In this document: positions 17,463 to 26,071 of the stretch, in pieces
How positions within the stretch are numbered: the first letter of the stretch is position 1
Layout of the letters: each line of letters opens with the position of its first letter
The notes under the pieces: model-generated
The model's database searches: none
Told to the model about the DNA's origin: nothing
What the model saw: the letters and a program-made list of their open reading frames with translations, nothing else
Made by a program: the position numbers and the translations under genes
Assembly (NCBI GenBank): GCA_016180135.1
Contig: JACPBV010000012.1
Span: forward strand, 59,366-118,284
From: Candidatus Woesearchaeota archaeon
GTDB lineage: Archaea; Nanobdellota; Nanobdellia; Woesearchaeales; JACPBV01
Direction of reading: 5' to 3'
DNA: 58,919 bases

Positions 17463-17579
17463 ATGAACAATCCCTCAGTAAAAATAAGAGTTATAGAAAG
17501 TAACAACCAGCAACAATCTGCAGGAGTATGTACTGTGTTGAGAAATCAAAAATATAAGAGTTATTCCCCCCACATTTAA
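17463..17579 (+). CDS. Possible 38-aa small protein
   Basis: ATG after GAGGAGTAAAG; MNNPSVKIRVIESNNQQQSAGVCTVLRNQKYKSYSPHI. Confidence 0.25.
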   Translation: MNNPSVKIRVIESNNQQQSAGVCTVLRNQKYKSYSPHI

Positions 17580-17600
17580 CCTGTAACGCCTCTAAACCCT

Positions 17601-17900
17601 TTAGACTTCCGTAAGCTCCTGCTTTATCTTGCTGACTTTTGAGATTTTGGCATTAAGCTCTTCAAGCTTTTCCTTGACTTTGTTGCGCTTCCTGTCAAGG
17701 ATTCCCTCTTTTCCGACAAGCGCAGAAATCTCTTCACGAAGGCGCGATTCCTCAGACTGCAGCACTACCACATCATCATTGACATGTTTAATCCTTGTTT
17801 CCAGCCCTTTTTTCTGAAGCTTGAGGTTCTCTAATTCCTGGTCAATATCAGAAAGCGCTTCCTTGATGACAACTTCTTCCTTGCTGCTTTTGTTTGGCAT
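17601..17900 (-). CDS. Coiled-coil protein
   Basis: Heptad-rich 99-aa ORF. Confidence 0.5.
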   Translation of the reverse strand: MPNKSSKEEVVIKEALSDIDQELENLKLQKKGLETRIKHVNDDVVVLQSEESRLREEISALVGKEGILDRKRNKVKEKLEELNAKISKVSKIKQELTEV

Positions 17901-18044
17901 AGTATCCCTTCAAATATCGGCTGGATTGGCTGAATAGGCTTTTGAGAGTACTTCTTTATAAATCTTTTGAAAATGATTTTTTAATAGTAAATTGCGCAAA
18001 TAGTGGAACTTTGGATAGGCAGTTTACTTTCCTGCCAAATCTCA

Positions 18045-18107
18045 CAAACATCCTATAGATGATGGGGCCCTCAGTAGGATATCAAACATCCTATAGATGA
18101 TGGGGCC
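18045..18107. repeat. 25-bp perfect direct repeat (CAAACATCCTATAGATGATGGGGCC) x2, 13-bp spacer
   Basis: 18045-18069 and 18083-18107 identical. Confidence 0.95.
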
Positions 18108-18164
18108 TGCAATAAGGCATTTTTCTGCTGTTCAAGTTATACCTGCGAGCAATACCGACATCGG

Positions 18165-20033
18165 CTAACTTCTTTCCTTGATCTTCCCCTGAATGCGCCT
18201 CTTTCCTGCCAAAAATGATTTTTCTGAGATGATTCCCTCGTTCCTCGCCCGCTCCAAAGTGCGGAGCCTTTTTTCTAGCTGTTCCTGCTGCGCAGCCCTT
18301 TTCACAAATGTCCGTGCGATTCCCCTGTATCTGGATAGAGTGGACGAAAGGGTATGGGGGGAAGGTGTTTGCCCTGATTTTCGTCCGGTGCTCCGCCAGA
18401 TGCTGTAGCCATACAAAAGGCCTGCAAGGATAATAACCATTGCCCCAAAGAAAAGAAGAAGGGAAACATCGGGAGGGGAGAGGAATATTTCAGGGCCTGC
18501 TGCAGAGAAGATATCGCTTCCGGTTCCGACGGAATTATTGTACTTCACAGTTACTGTGACGATATATGTCCCGGAGAGGCTCTCGGAAACTGGAATCTGC
18601 TTTAGAAAAGAAACATCTGTTTTAGTGGTGATTATCTCCTGGGAGGTATAAACGATGTTCCCTGAGGTATCCCTGATGTGATAGGTGACTTCTACAGGCG
18701 CTTCTTCAGTCATTGGTTCCAAAGCATGGAGATCGATATTGACTGAGAGAGTTGACCCCGGAACAGGCTGCTTAGAGCTTGGGGCGATATGCACAGTCAC
18801 ATCAAAAATGACTTTCCTGGTCTCGACCTCGATGATGACTGGAACCTCTTTGGTTGAAGGCCCGGAAGTGAAGTGAAGTTTTCCGGTGTAAGGCCCGGCA
18901 GTCGCATTTTCCGCCGAAAAAATGAGGAGGATAGGCTTGATTTCAAAAGAAGAGAGGGTAAACGACTTCTGAGGCAGAGAAACTAAGTCTTGGATCCCAA
19001 AAGAGGCAGCCTCAACATGAAGTGTAGATCCCGACGAGCTTTTGAGGATGAGATTCCGTTCTACAGTATCTCCTTCTTTTATCGCAATTTTAAAAAACTC
19101 TGGCTCAAGCGAGAAAGATTCCGCCTTTGCAGCTTCCTGCGAGTATGCTGAGCTCCCTTCTCTCCTGATAAACTTAACCCAAACATCAGGGGGATTTGAT
19201 TTCTCAACGACCACTTCCATATCGATCAGACCGTCCCCGTTGAAGTCTATGAGCTCAGGAACGCCGATGCGGAGCATATATGTCTTTGGTGTTGAGCGTA
19301 TTATCGCGGTGGCATATTCCTCATTCACCTGGATGACTCTGAACTCGTGCCCAACGATGCCGTCAAAGCTAAACTTCAGCACCGCCCCTTCTTTTGCCCG
19401 CAGCACTTTTGCATCTGCAGTGGAAAAATCAACATGAAATCCCTCGGAAGTTCCGGAGGTAGCTCCTCCGCCGCCGCCTCCTCCACCCCCTCCCCCACCG
19501 CCGCCGCCACTTCCGCTTCCAGCCTCCTGGCATGAGCCGCAGTCGGGCGAGCACGAGGTGCATGTTTCCGCATTATTGCAAACGCCATCTCCGCAAAAAA
19601 GGTCTTTGACTTCGAGGCTGTAAGTTTCCGCATCCTGTGAGTTGCTGCATCCCGAACCGTCATCCGCAGTGATGATGACAGAATAATTTCCCCGCTGTGC
19701 GGCAGTTGGAGTAAATCCTATAATGCCGTCAGTTGCGCCGATGGCATAGAGGGCAGTATCGTCAGTAAAAGTGATATTCTGCTGCACTTGCAGGCTGTTG
19801 TCTGCATCACTCGCATCAACATCGCAGGAGTATAATGTCCCTGCCCTTGCGATAGCCGGGCATCCGAGGGAGATGACAGGAGGATGGTTGATGCATATCC
19901 TCATTGACCCTGAAAAGACTGCCTTCCCTACAAGCCTTGCCTCAATCTTATCAGTGATGATATACATGCTGAAAAGAGAAGTCACTGCCAGGAGCGTTGC
20001 TAAGATGCTGATAGGGGTGAAAGATTTTTTCAT
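18165..20033 (-). CDS. Large surface protein with N-terminal TM, CGDGVCNNAETCTSCSPDCG Cys motif, poly-Gly linker, Ig-like domains and C-terminal TM/SHOCT-like tail
   Basis: Translated ORF; hydrophobic termini, long glycine run. Confidence 0.7.
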   Translation of the reverse strand: MKKSFTPISILATLLAVTSLFSMYIITDKIEARLVGKAVFSGSMRICINHPPVISLGCPAIARAGTLYSCDVDASDADNSLQVQQNITFTDDTALYAIGATDGIIGFTPTAAQRGNYSVIITADDGSGCSNSQDAETYSLEVKDLFCGDGVCNNAETCTSCSPDCGSCQEAGSGSGGGGGGGGGGGGGGGATSGTSEGFHVDFSTADAKVLRAKEGAVLKFSFDGIVGHEFRVIQVNEEYATAIIRSTPKTYMLRIGVPELIDFNGDGLIDMEVVVEKSNPPDVWVKFIRREGSSAYSQEAAKAESFSLEPEFFKIAIKEGDTVERNLILKSSSGSTLHVEAASFGIQDLVSLPQKSFTLSSFEIKPILLIFSAENATAGPYTGKLHFTSGPSTKEVPVIIEVETRKVIFDVTVHIAPSSKQPVPGSTLSVNIDLHALEPMTEEAPVEVTYHIRDTSGNIVYTSQEIITTKTDVSFLKQIPVSESLSGTYIVTVTVKYNNSVGTGSDIFSAAGPEIFLSPPDVSLLLFFGAMVIILAGLLYGYSIWRSTGRKSGQTPSPHTLSSTLSRYRGIARTFVKRAAQQEQLEKRLRTLERARNEGIISEKSFLAGKRRIQGKIKERS

Positions 20034-20197
20034 GGCCGCTTCCGCAGTGAAGTTTGATATTTGATAAGAAGGTCACGCACCCCTTCCCTGACGATTTCTG
20101 CCTGATTGGTAAAAAGCCCGCTTTCAATAAGGTTCTGCATCTCCTGCTTTAGATGCTTCCCGATCCTGATATGCAGCAGCCCCATAGTATCATCCAT
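20030..20197 (-). CDS. Ribbon-helix-helix (CopG/Arc-type) small protein, 55 aa, not in ORF track
   Basis: MDDTMGLLHIRIGKHLKQEMQNLIESGLFTNQAEIVREGVRDLLIKYQTSLRKRP; ATGA overlap with downstream surface gene; TATA TTTATATATC upstream. Confidence 0.75.
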   Translation of the reverse strand: MDDTMGLLHIRIGKHLKQEMQNLIESGLFTNQAEIVREGVRDLLIKYQTSLRKRP

Positions 20198-20350
20198 ATC
20201 ACGAATAGATATATAAAGGTTCTGTTGGGATGAAAGATGGCGAGTAAAATCTAGGTTTAAAGTCAGTATGAAGAATTTGCCTGCAGGCTTTAGCTAAAAT
20301 GTTTTAGAGTATAGTATCAATAATATATCTAAATGATATAACTATTATTA

Positions 20351-20530
20351 AGGAGTGTGGAGGATGATTGAAGGGAGTGGAGGATGATTGAAGGGAGTGG
20401 AGGATGATTGAAGGGAGTGGAGGATGATTGAAGGGAGTGGAGGATGATTGAAGGGAGTGGAGGATGATTGAGGGGAGTGGAGGATGATTGAAGGGAGTGG
20501 AGGATGATTGAAGGGAGTGGAGGATGATTG
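20351..20530. repeat. 20-bp tandem repeat, 9 units (AAGGGAGTGGAGGATGATTG)
   Basis: Direct reading; first and sixth units variant. Confidence 0.97.
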
Positions 20531-20609
20531 AGGGAGATTGAAGGGCGGGGGGTGAAAAAGAAAAATCGAGAGAGGTTATAAGATATAGAGAAGAAGCCTC
20601 TCAACCAAT

Positions 20610-21095
20610 TCAAATCTTCTTGAACAAAACATTAACCTTTCCGCTGTAATTTGAAGGTAAGGCATCAGTGGGAACATAAAGTGTTGCAGAGATTTCTTCC
20701 TGCGCATTACCTTGCAGGATAAAATGATTTCTGGAGAGGCTCACCCATGGCGCCAACGGGCCTTCCGCAGACAGCCAGACTTCCCTGCCTCGGCTCTCAG
20801 CATTGGTGATGATGATGCTGCGCTGGGATGAAGCTCCCCTGCCCATCCTTCCGAAGGTCAAAGCTGAAGTATTGACATCAAAACCGACAATGTTCAGCCT
20901 GTCTGAAACAGTAAGGCTCATCGGAAGGGAATATGAATCTACTCCGCTGATAGTTCTCCATGTTAAGAAAAAGAACACCGCCGAAAGGAGCAATGCGGGG
21001 ACAAGGGCAAAGTGCCGCACCCTCAAATGCCGCCATTTATTTTTTCCTGGCTGGTTTGGGTGTTCGTCGGGTTTGTTTTGATCGCTTGGGGCCAT
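20610..21095 (-). CDS. Single-TM secreted/surface protein
   Basis: TM near N-terminus, Ig-like C-terminus. Confidence 0.5.
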   Translation of the reverse strand: MAPSDQNKPDEHPNQPGKNKWRHLRVRHFALVPALLLSAVFFFLTWRTISGVDSYSLPMSLTVSDRLNIVGFDVNTSALTFGRMGRGASSQRSIIITNAESRGREVWLSAEGPLAPWVSLSRNHFILQGNAQEEISATLYVPTDALPSNYSGKVNVLFKKI

Positions 21096-22239
21096 TGGTG
21101 TTTCTTCTCCAAAAATAGATTAATGCTACAGCCATATTGATGATGGTAAGGAAGGCTACACCGATGAGAACAAGCATCACAGGGGAAAGTTTGGATGGGC
21201 TGAGCTCTAAAGGCTTGGGGATGATTGTCAGAGGTGTGTGGTAGGAGAATTCCCGGGACTTATAATAAAGCTTCAAGGCTGATTCGAAGCGCTTGAGCTG
21301 CAGGAGAGATGTGTCAAGATACATCGTAAGTTTTCCTCTGCCCCATGGACCGATGCTGATAGGGGTTGCCCGAATAACAATATTGTCAAGAAAAAACTCC
21401 CCATAGACTCCATCCACCCTTTCGTTCCAAAAGCTTTCGACCTCAAAATCGAGGCGCTGGATACCGCTGTTCACTGCAGTTGAAGTGTAGTTGATGAGCC
21501 TCAGGCTAAAATCCCCGACACGGAAGGTTACGCCTGCATGCCTGAAAGTGTTATCATAGAAAAGGGTGGCGTTTGCCGCATAATCACCGACAGTCAGGTT
21601 CCCGATCTTCCAGGTTGCATAAGCAGTCCGTGTTTCCTTTGGCTCAAGATTGGAGATAGTGCTCAGCGGAAGGGTGATAACCTCCGGGCCGTCAAAAGAT
21701 TCTTTAAAGATGGTGACGCTTCCTGAAACCCGGTCAATGGGTTCATCCCCAAGGTGAGTGATATCTACTTTGAAAGAAGCTTCTTTCCCAAGAAAGACGT
21801 CAGGAGAGGGAAATTCTACCTGGAGATACTTTCCTTTATAGGGCCCGACAATATAAAAATCTTTGAAGACTGAAGTTATCGAGGTGATGCCTCCGCTGCT
21901 GCTGGCCGGATATTCTTCAGCGCCGATGTCAATCCTGTTTCTTCCAGGGGGGATGGTGGCAGGAAGCTTAAGGTTGAAAGAAAAGCTTTTTCGCTGCCCT
22001 GCAGGGATATCCAAAAATTCATCAGAGAGTGTCACATATTCTGCTAAGAGTCCATCTGCCACCAGCCTTACCCTGATGTCCCCGCCCATATTGTTGTTGA
22101 CAAACGCCTGGATATTGACATTGAGATTGGGCTCAAAGGCAACCTCATCCCGAAACATGCCGATGCCGATCCCAAACGAGTTGAGAGATAAGGCTAGAAC
22201 TAACAATAAAACCAAGGCATATCTTGCGCCGATTAACAT
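21037..22239 (-). CDS. Surface protein with signal peptide and C-terminal TM
   Basis: MLIGARYALVLLLVLALSLNSFG start; C-terminal LVLIGVAFLTIINMAVALIYFW. Confidence 0.55.
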   Translation of the reverse strand: MLIGARYALVLLLVLALSLNSFGIGIGMFRDEVAFEPNLNVNIQAFVNNNMGGDIRVRLVADGLLAEYVTLSDEFLDIPAGQRKSFSFNLKLPATIPPGRNRIDIGAEEYPASSSGGITSITSVFKDFYIVGPYKGKYLQVEFPSPDVFLGKEASFKVDITHLGDEPIDRVSGSVTIFKESFDGPEVITLPLSTISNLEPKETRTAYATWKIGNLTVGDYAANATLFYDNTFRHAGVTFRVGDFSLRLINYTSTAVNSGIQRLDFEVESFWNERVDGVYGEFFLDNIVIRATPISIGPWGRGKLTMYLDTSLLQLKRFESALKLYYKSREFSYHTPLTIIPKPLELSPSKLSPVMLVLIGVAFLTIINMAVALIYFWRRNTNGPKRSKQTRRTPKPARKK

Positions 22240-22252
22240 CTTGTGCAGAGAA

Positions 22253-22972
22253 TTAGCTGGCTGCTGCGCTGAAAGTGAGTGTAGCATTTTGTTCTGCGCC
22301 AGATACAGGAGAGTCCGAAGGGATGAAGACCTGGACAAAAAGGTTAATTGAGTCAGCAGTATCAACATAAGAGAGATTTTCACAGATAGCAAAGATTTTT
22401 CCTACGGGAGTAAAATTAATCCACTCCCATGGAAAACCATATCCCCTGCTGACCGATGAGTTTATCGTGTAGTTCATGCTCGTTGACCTTCCGACAGTAA
22501 GGTTAAAGCATCCCGGCCTTAAAGTGTCATTTCTTACTGCAAAATACATATAAGGGTTTGTCCCGCCGATAACCTGCGAAGCATTGCCGCTGGTCCTGAC
22601 GCTGATATTAACATCATCATTGCCGTCATTCTGTATGGTGATATTGTCCGGTCCAAGAGCAGCTATTCCCCCTACAGTGCATATGCCTGTTGCCCCCCAG
22701 GAAGTTGTTGAGACATTGCTGGAAAGGGTTGATCCTGAAACGCTGGGAGCGCAGTCTCCAAAGCTGATATTGCTGTCAGGAAGTGTGATAGATACAGTTG
22801 ATGCAACCGTGAGATTGACTTTTCCGCCAATAGAGGTGGCAAAGCCGCTGACGCTGCCCAGGGCAGAGGGAAGCTCATTGAGCTTGTTGACATTATAGAC
22901 CGTTCCGACGAGGGATATGACTAAAGCTACAAAAAGTGCCGATATCATTGTTTGTTGGGACATTTGTTTCAT
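22253..22972 (-). CDS. Pilin/archaellin-like surface protein
   Basis: N-terminal hydrophobic helix MISALFVALVISLVGTVYNVNKL; Ser/Thr/Gly-rich ectodomain. Confidence 0.45.
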   Translation of the reverse strand: MKQMSQQTMISALFVALVISLVGTVYNVNKLNELPSALGSVSGFATSIGGKVNLTVASTVSITLPDSNISFGDCAPSVSGSTLSSNVSTTSWGATGICTVGGIAALGPDNITIQNDGNDDVNISVRTSGNASQVIGGTNPYMYFAVRNDTLRPGCFNLTVGRSTSMNYTINSSVSRGYGFPWEWINFTPVGKIFAICENLSYVDTADSINLFVQVFIPSDSPVSGAEQNATLTFSAAAS

Positions 22973-22982
22973 AAGGCAGCCT

Positions 22983-23213
22983 CTAGGGGATTGGTTCCCC
23001 ATCAGATGTATTGATAATTTTTAGGAATACTCCCCCTCCGGAGTTAGGAGAGCCCTGCTCTCCATAGGGAACTGCTCCTGTAGCCCCCCCGAGAGAGGCA
23101 TAGTCATCCTGGACCTCAATGATTTTGTTCTGGACAAAGACAAAGGAGAATATGCTTAATGCAAGCAGAGAAAAGACAGTCACAAAAAGAACTATTTCGC
23201 CTGAGCTTCTCAT
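22983..23213 (-). CDS. Small pilin-like membrane protein
   Basis: EIVLFVTVFSLLALSIFSFVFVQNKI hydrophobic N-terminus. Confidence 0.4.
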   Translation of the reverse strand: MRSSGEIVLFVTVFSLLALSIFSFVFVQNKIIEVQDDYASLGGATGAVPYGEQGSPNSGGGVFLKIINTSDGEPIP

Positions 23214-23521
23214 GAAAAAGATTTTAATCGTTCTTATATTTAAACCTTCCTTTTTTAGCCGCCCATCCTAGGTATATGCTAAATTCGAACACGGGTGTAT
23301 AGAAACCATACAAAATAGTAAGAAAAGCGTCCTCTGAAGGGACAGTTCTTTCCTGCCAAAAAACAGGAATATTAATAAAGGTGTTCATCAAAAAGACGAA
23401 GATATGATAAAATCAAGAATATATATTTTATATTATAAAATTTATTTTATGTTATCTATAATTTGATTCATCGATTAAGGGAGTTCGGCAAAAAAGACTG
23501 CCGGCGCCAATTTATCCAAAA

Positions 23522-23677
23522 ATGGCAAAAACTGCTATCAGTGCGACGATTGACGAAGAGTTGAACAGATGGATTGAGCTGCAGTTGAAAGACAGAGAGA
23601 GATACAGGAATAAATCGCATCTTATCGAAATTGCTCTCGAATCGTTGAAAAAACAAGGAGGAGAAGGGAAGAAGTGA
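23522..23677 (+). CDS. Ribbon-helix-helix small protein, 51 aa, not in ORF track
   Basis: MAKTAISATIDEELNRWIELQLKDRERYRNKSHLIEIALESLKKQGGEGKK; GTGA overlap with secretion ATPase. Confidence 0.75.
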   Translation: MAKTAISATIDEELNRWIELQLKDRERYRNKSHLIEIALESLKKQGGEGKK

Positions 23678-26013
23678 CCTTGTATCCTAAAAAAATGCCA
23701 TCGCCATTATTTCAAAAGCAGCCTTTTGCCTATGAACTCGTCCGGGAAGGCCAGGAAACGATCCTAAAGATTGATTGCGAGAATTATTCCCGTGTTCCGT
23801 CGCTTGAGGACGACCCGTTTACCTTCCAGAAAACATGCGATATTCTCAACGAGGCAGGCGCAGTCACCAAGCTGGTCTATCAGCAAAAAAGGAACTATGA
23901 GTATGATTATGACCAGGTGATGCTGGCAAAAGAGATTGCCGAGCTATATCTCAGGCTCTATAAGGAGCGGGAAGCGCTGAGCTACAATGCATTTATCCTC
24001 GAGCCGCCATGCGCAAGATTTGCCCCAGCATGGTATGCTGAAGTGAGAAACATTGTTTCAAATCTTCTGAGGAGCGACCCCATTGGGGCGTATGTCAGCC
24101 TCAAGCGCCTTATGAGGGACGGCGCCATCAATCAGCAGAAAAGCGCAGATACAGCCTACAAGAGGTGTATCCCAAAATATATGGATGTGCTCGGGCGCCT
24201 GATAGCGATGCTGGAAAAGACAAGGCTCATCGCCCTTGCGCTGCCCAGCCTTGCAGGGTTTGAGGTTGGAAAGCGGGATATCTACAGGCTTATTTTTCAC
24301 CCCTTCATCAAGCCCGACTTCCTTCATGCGAAACTGATGTCCAAATTTCCGGAGGACGGCGAGGAGCTCGATAATTACGAAGTAAACGGAACCGAAGTTA
24401 CAATCTTCAGCCTTCCCGATACGGTGCAGTATCTTTACCACATTGTCCCGCCGGAATTCAGGCTGAGTGAAGACAGCTATGAGATTCTCGATACCGCAAG
24501 GAAAATCATGACCGAGCATAAGCCCGAAAAAAGCGAGTTCATCGATCCCGAGCGGATGCGCACGGTGTTTTCCAACATCGGCAGGGACCTTATTGAAGAG
24601 CTTCTCGACTACAAGCGGCTGAAGCTTTCCCAGAAAGAGATAGATGAGCTGACAAATATCCTGGTAAGGTATACGGTCGGCTTCGGGTTGATTGAAGTGC
24701 TTTTGCAGGATGAAAAGATCCAGGATGTTACTATCAACTCCCCCACAGGAGAATCCCCTATATTTTTAGTCCATGCTGAGTGGGGCGACTGCAAGACCAA
24801 CATCCTCCCCACAGAGACCGAAGCGGAGTCATGGGCATCAAAGATGCGCCTGATTTCAGGAAGGCCGTTGGATGAGGCAAATCCCATTCTTGATACTGAG
24901 ATGATTTTGCCGGGGGCAGCGGCGAGAGTTGCTGTGATCTCAAGCCCCCTTAATCCGACAGGCCTCGCTTATGCATTCCGCCGCCACAGGGACAAGCCCT
25001 GGACCCTGCCGCTCTTTATCCACACAAAGATGATCAATCCGTTGGCTGCAGGTATCATCAGTTTCCTGGTTGACGGCGCAAGGACGATGCTTGTAGCAGG
25101 AACCAGATCAGCTGGAAAGACCTCCCTCCTCGGCTCCATCCTTGCAGAGATCATGAGAAAATACCGCATCATTACTATAGAAGATACTCTTGAGCTTCCT
25201 GTCCCGGCGTTAAGAAAGATCGGATACAACATCCAGGCTATGAAAGTTGCAGCGGCACTGACAAAAGGTACCGATGAGGTTCCTGCCGAAGAGGGGATAA
25301 GGACTACTCTGCGTATGGGAGATTCAGCGCTTATCGTCGGAGAGATCAGAAGCAAGGAAGCAAGAGCCCTTTATGAAGCGATGCGTGTTGGAGCGCTTGC
25401 GAATGTTGTTGCAGGCACTATCCACGGCGACAGCCCCTATGGAGTCTATGACCGTGTCGTCAATGATCTGGATGTTCCAAAGACAAGCTTCAAGGCTACA
25501 GATATAGTGATTGTCGCTAATCCTATCAGGACCGCTGACGGCCTCCACCGTGCAAGAAAAGTCACCCAGATTACCGAGGTCAGGAAACAGTGGGAAAATG
25601 ACCCACTGCTGGAAAATGGTTTTGTGGATCTCATGAGATATGACAGCGCTGCCGGCGAGCTTGTTCCAAGCGATGACCTTATCAACGGAGAAAGCGAAAT
25701 CCTCAAATCCATCGCAGGAAGCGTGAAGGAATGGGCAGGCAACTGGGACGCAGTATGGGACAACATCCTCCTCAGGGCAAAGATAAAGGAAACATTAGTC
25801 GCCTTTGCGCAGAAGCACGAGATGCTCGACATGCTCGAAGCCCCGTTTTCGATAGCCAGCAACGACGAATATCACCGAATCTCAGAAAGAGTCAGGGAAG
25901 AAGTTGGGTCATTGGACTCAAAAAAGATATTTTTTGAATGGCAGGAATGGCTGAAGAGAAGCATCAAGAAAGCAAAATTCCATGATGAGGAGAAAGCAAA
26001 AGAAGAGAGATAA
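23674..26013 (+). CDS. Type II/IV secretion (TadA/FlaI/PilT-like) ATPase
   Basis: Walker A AGTRSAGKTSLLGSI; IVGEIRSKEARALYEAMR; GTIHGDSPYGVYDR. Confidence 0.9.
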   Translation: MTLYPKKMPSPLFQKQPFAYELVREGQETILKIDCENYSRVPSLEDDPFTFQKTCDILNEAGAVTKLVYQQKRNYEYDYDQVMLAKEIAELYLRLYKEREALSYNAFILEPPCARFAPAWYAEVRNIVSNLLRSDPIGAYVSLKRLMRDGAINQQKSADTAYKRCIPKYMDVLGRLIAMLEKTRLIALALPSLAGFEVGKRDIYRLIFHPFIKPDFLHAKLMSKFPEDGEELDNYEVNGTEVTIFSLPDTVQYLYHIVPPEFRLSEDSYEILDTARKIMTEHKPEKSEFIDPERMRTVFSNIGRDLIEELLDYKRLKLSQKEIDELTNILVRYTVGFGLIEVLLQDEKIQDVTINSPTGESPIFLVHAEWGDCKTNILPTETEAESWASKMRLISGRPLDEANPILDTEMILPGAAARVAVISSPLNPTGLAYAFRRHRDKPWTLPLFIHTKMINPLAAGIISFLVDGARTMLVAGTRSAGKTSLLGSILAEIMRKYRIITIEDTLELPVPALRKIGYNIQAMKVAAALTKGTDEVPAEEGIRTTLRMGDSALIVGEIRSKEARALYEAMRVGALANVVAGTIHGDSPYGVYDRVVNDLDVPKTSFKATDIVIVANPIRTADGLHRARKVTQITEVRKQWENDPLLENGFVDLMRYDSAAGELVPSDDLINGESEILKSIAGSVKEWAGNWDAVWDNILLRAKIKETLVAFAQKHEMLDMLEAPFSIASNDEYHRISERVREEVGSLDSKKIFFEWQEWLKRSIKKAKFHDEEKAKEER

Positions 26014-26071
26014 GGCAATAGAAGAAAGATAACACCAAGAAGAAGAGAGATAAACGGCAGGAAAAAAAGAG

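Noticed and set aside
18045-18107. Possible CRISPR array
   Set aside because: Only two 25-bp copies with a 13-bp spacer, no third unit and no cas genes.
20351-20530. Possible CRISPR array
   Set aside because: Units are contiguous with no variable spacers; simple minisatellite.
20329-20613. 94-aa minus ORF through the 20-bp repeat
   Set aside because: Product is only the periodic LPSIILHSLQSSSTPFNHPP translation of a tandem repeat; no start/RBS or family support.
23260-23310. ATTCGAAC, resembling a reverse-complement tRNA T-loop
   Set aside because: Flanking bases cannot form T or acceptor stems.
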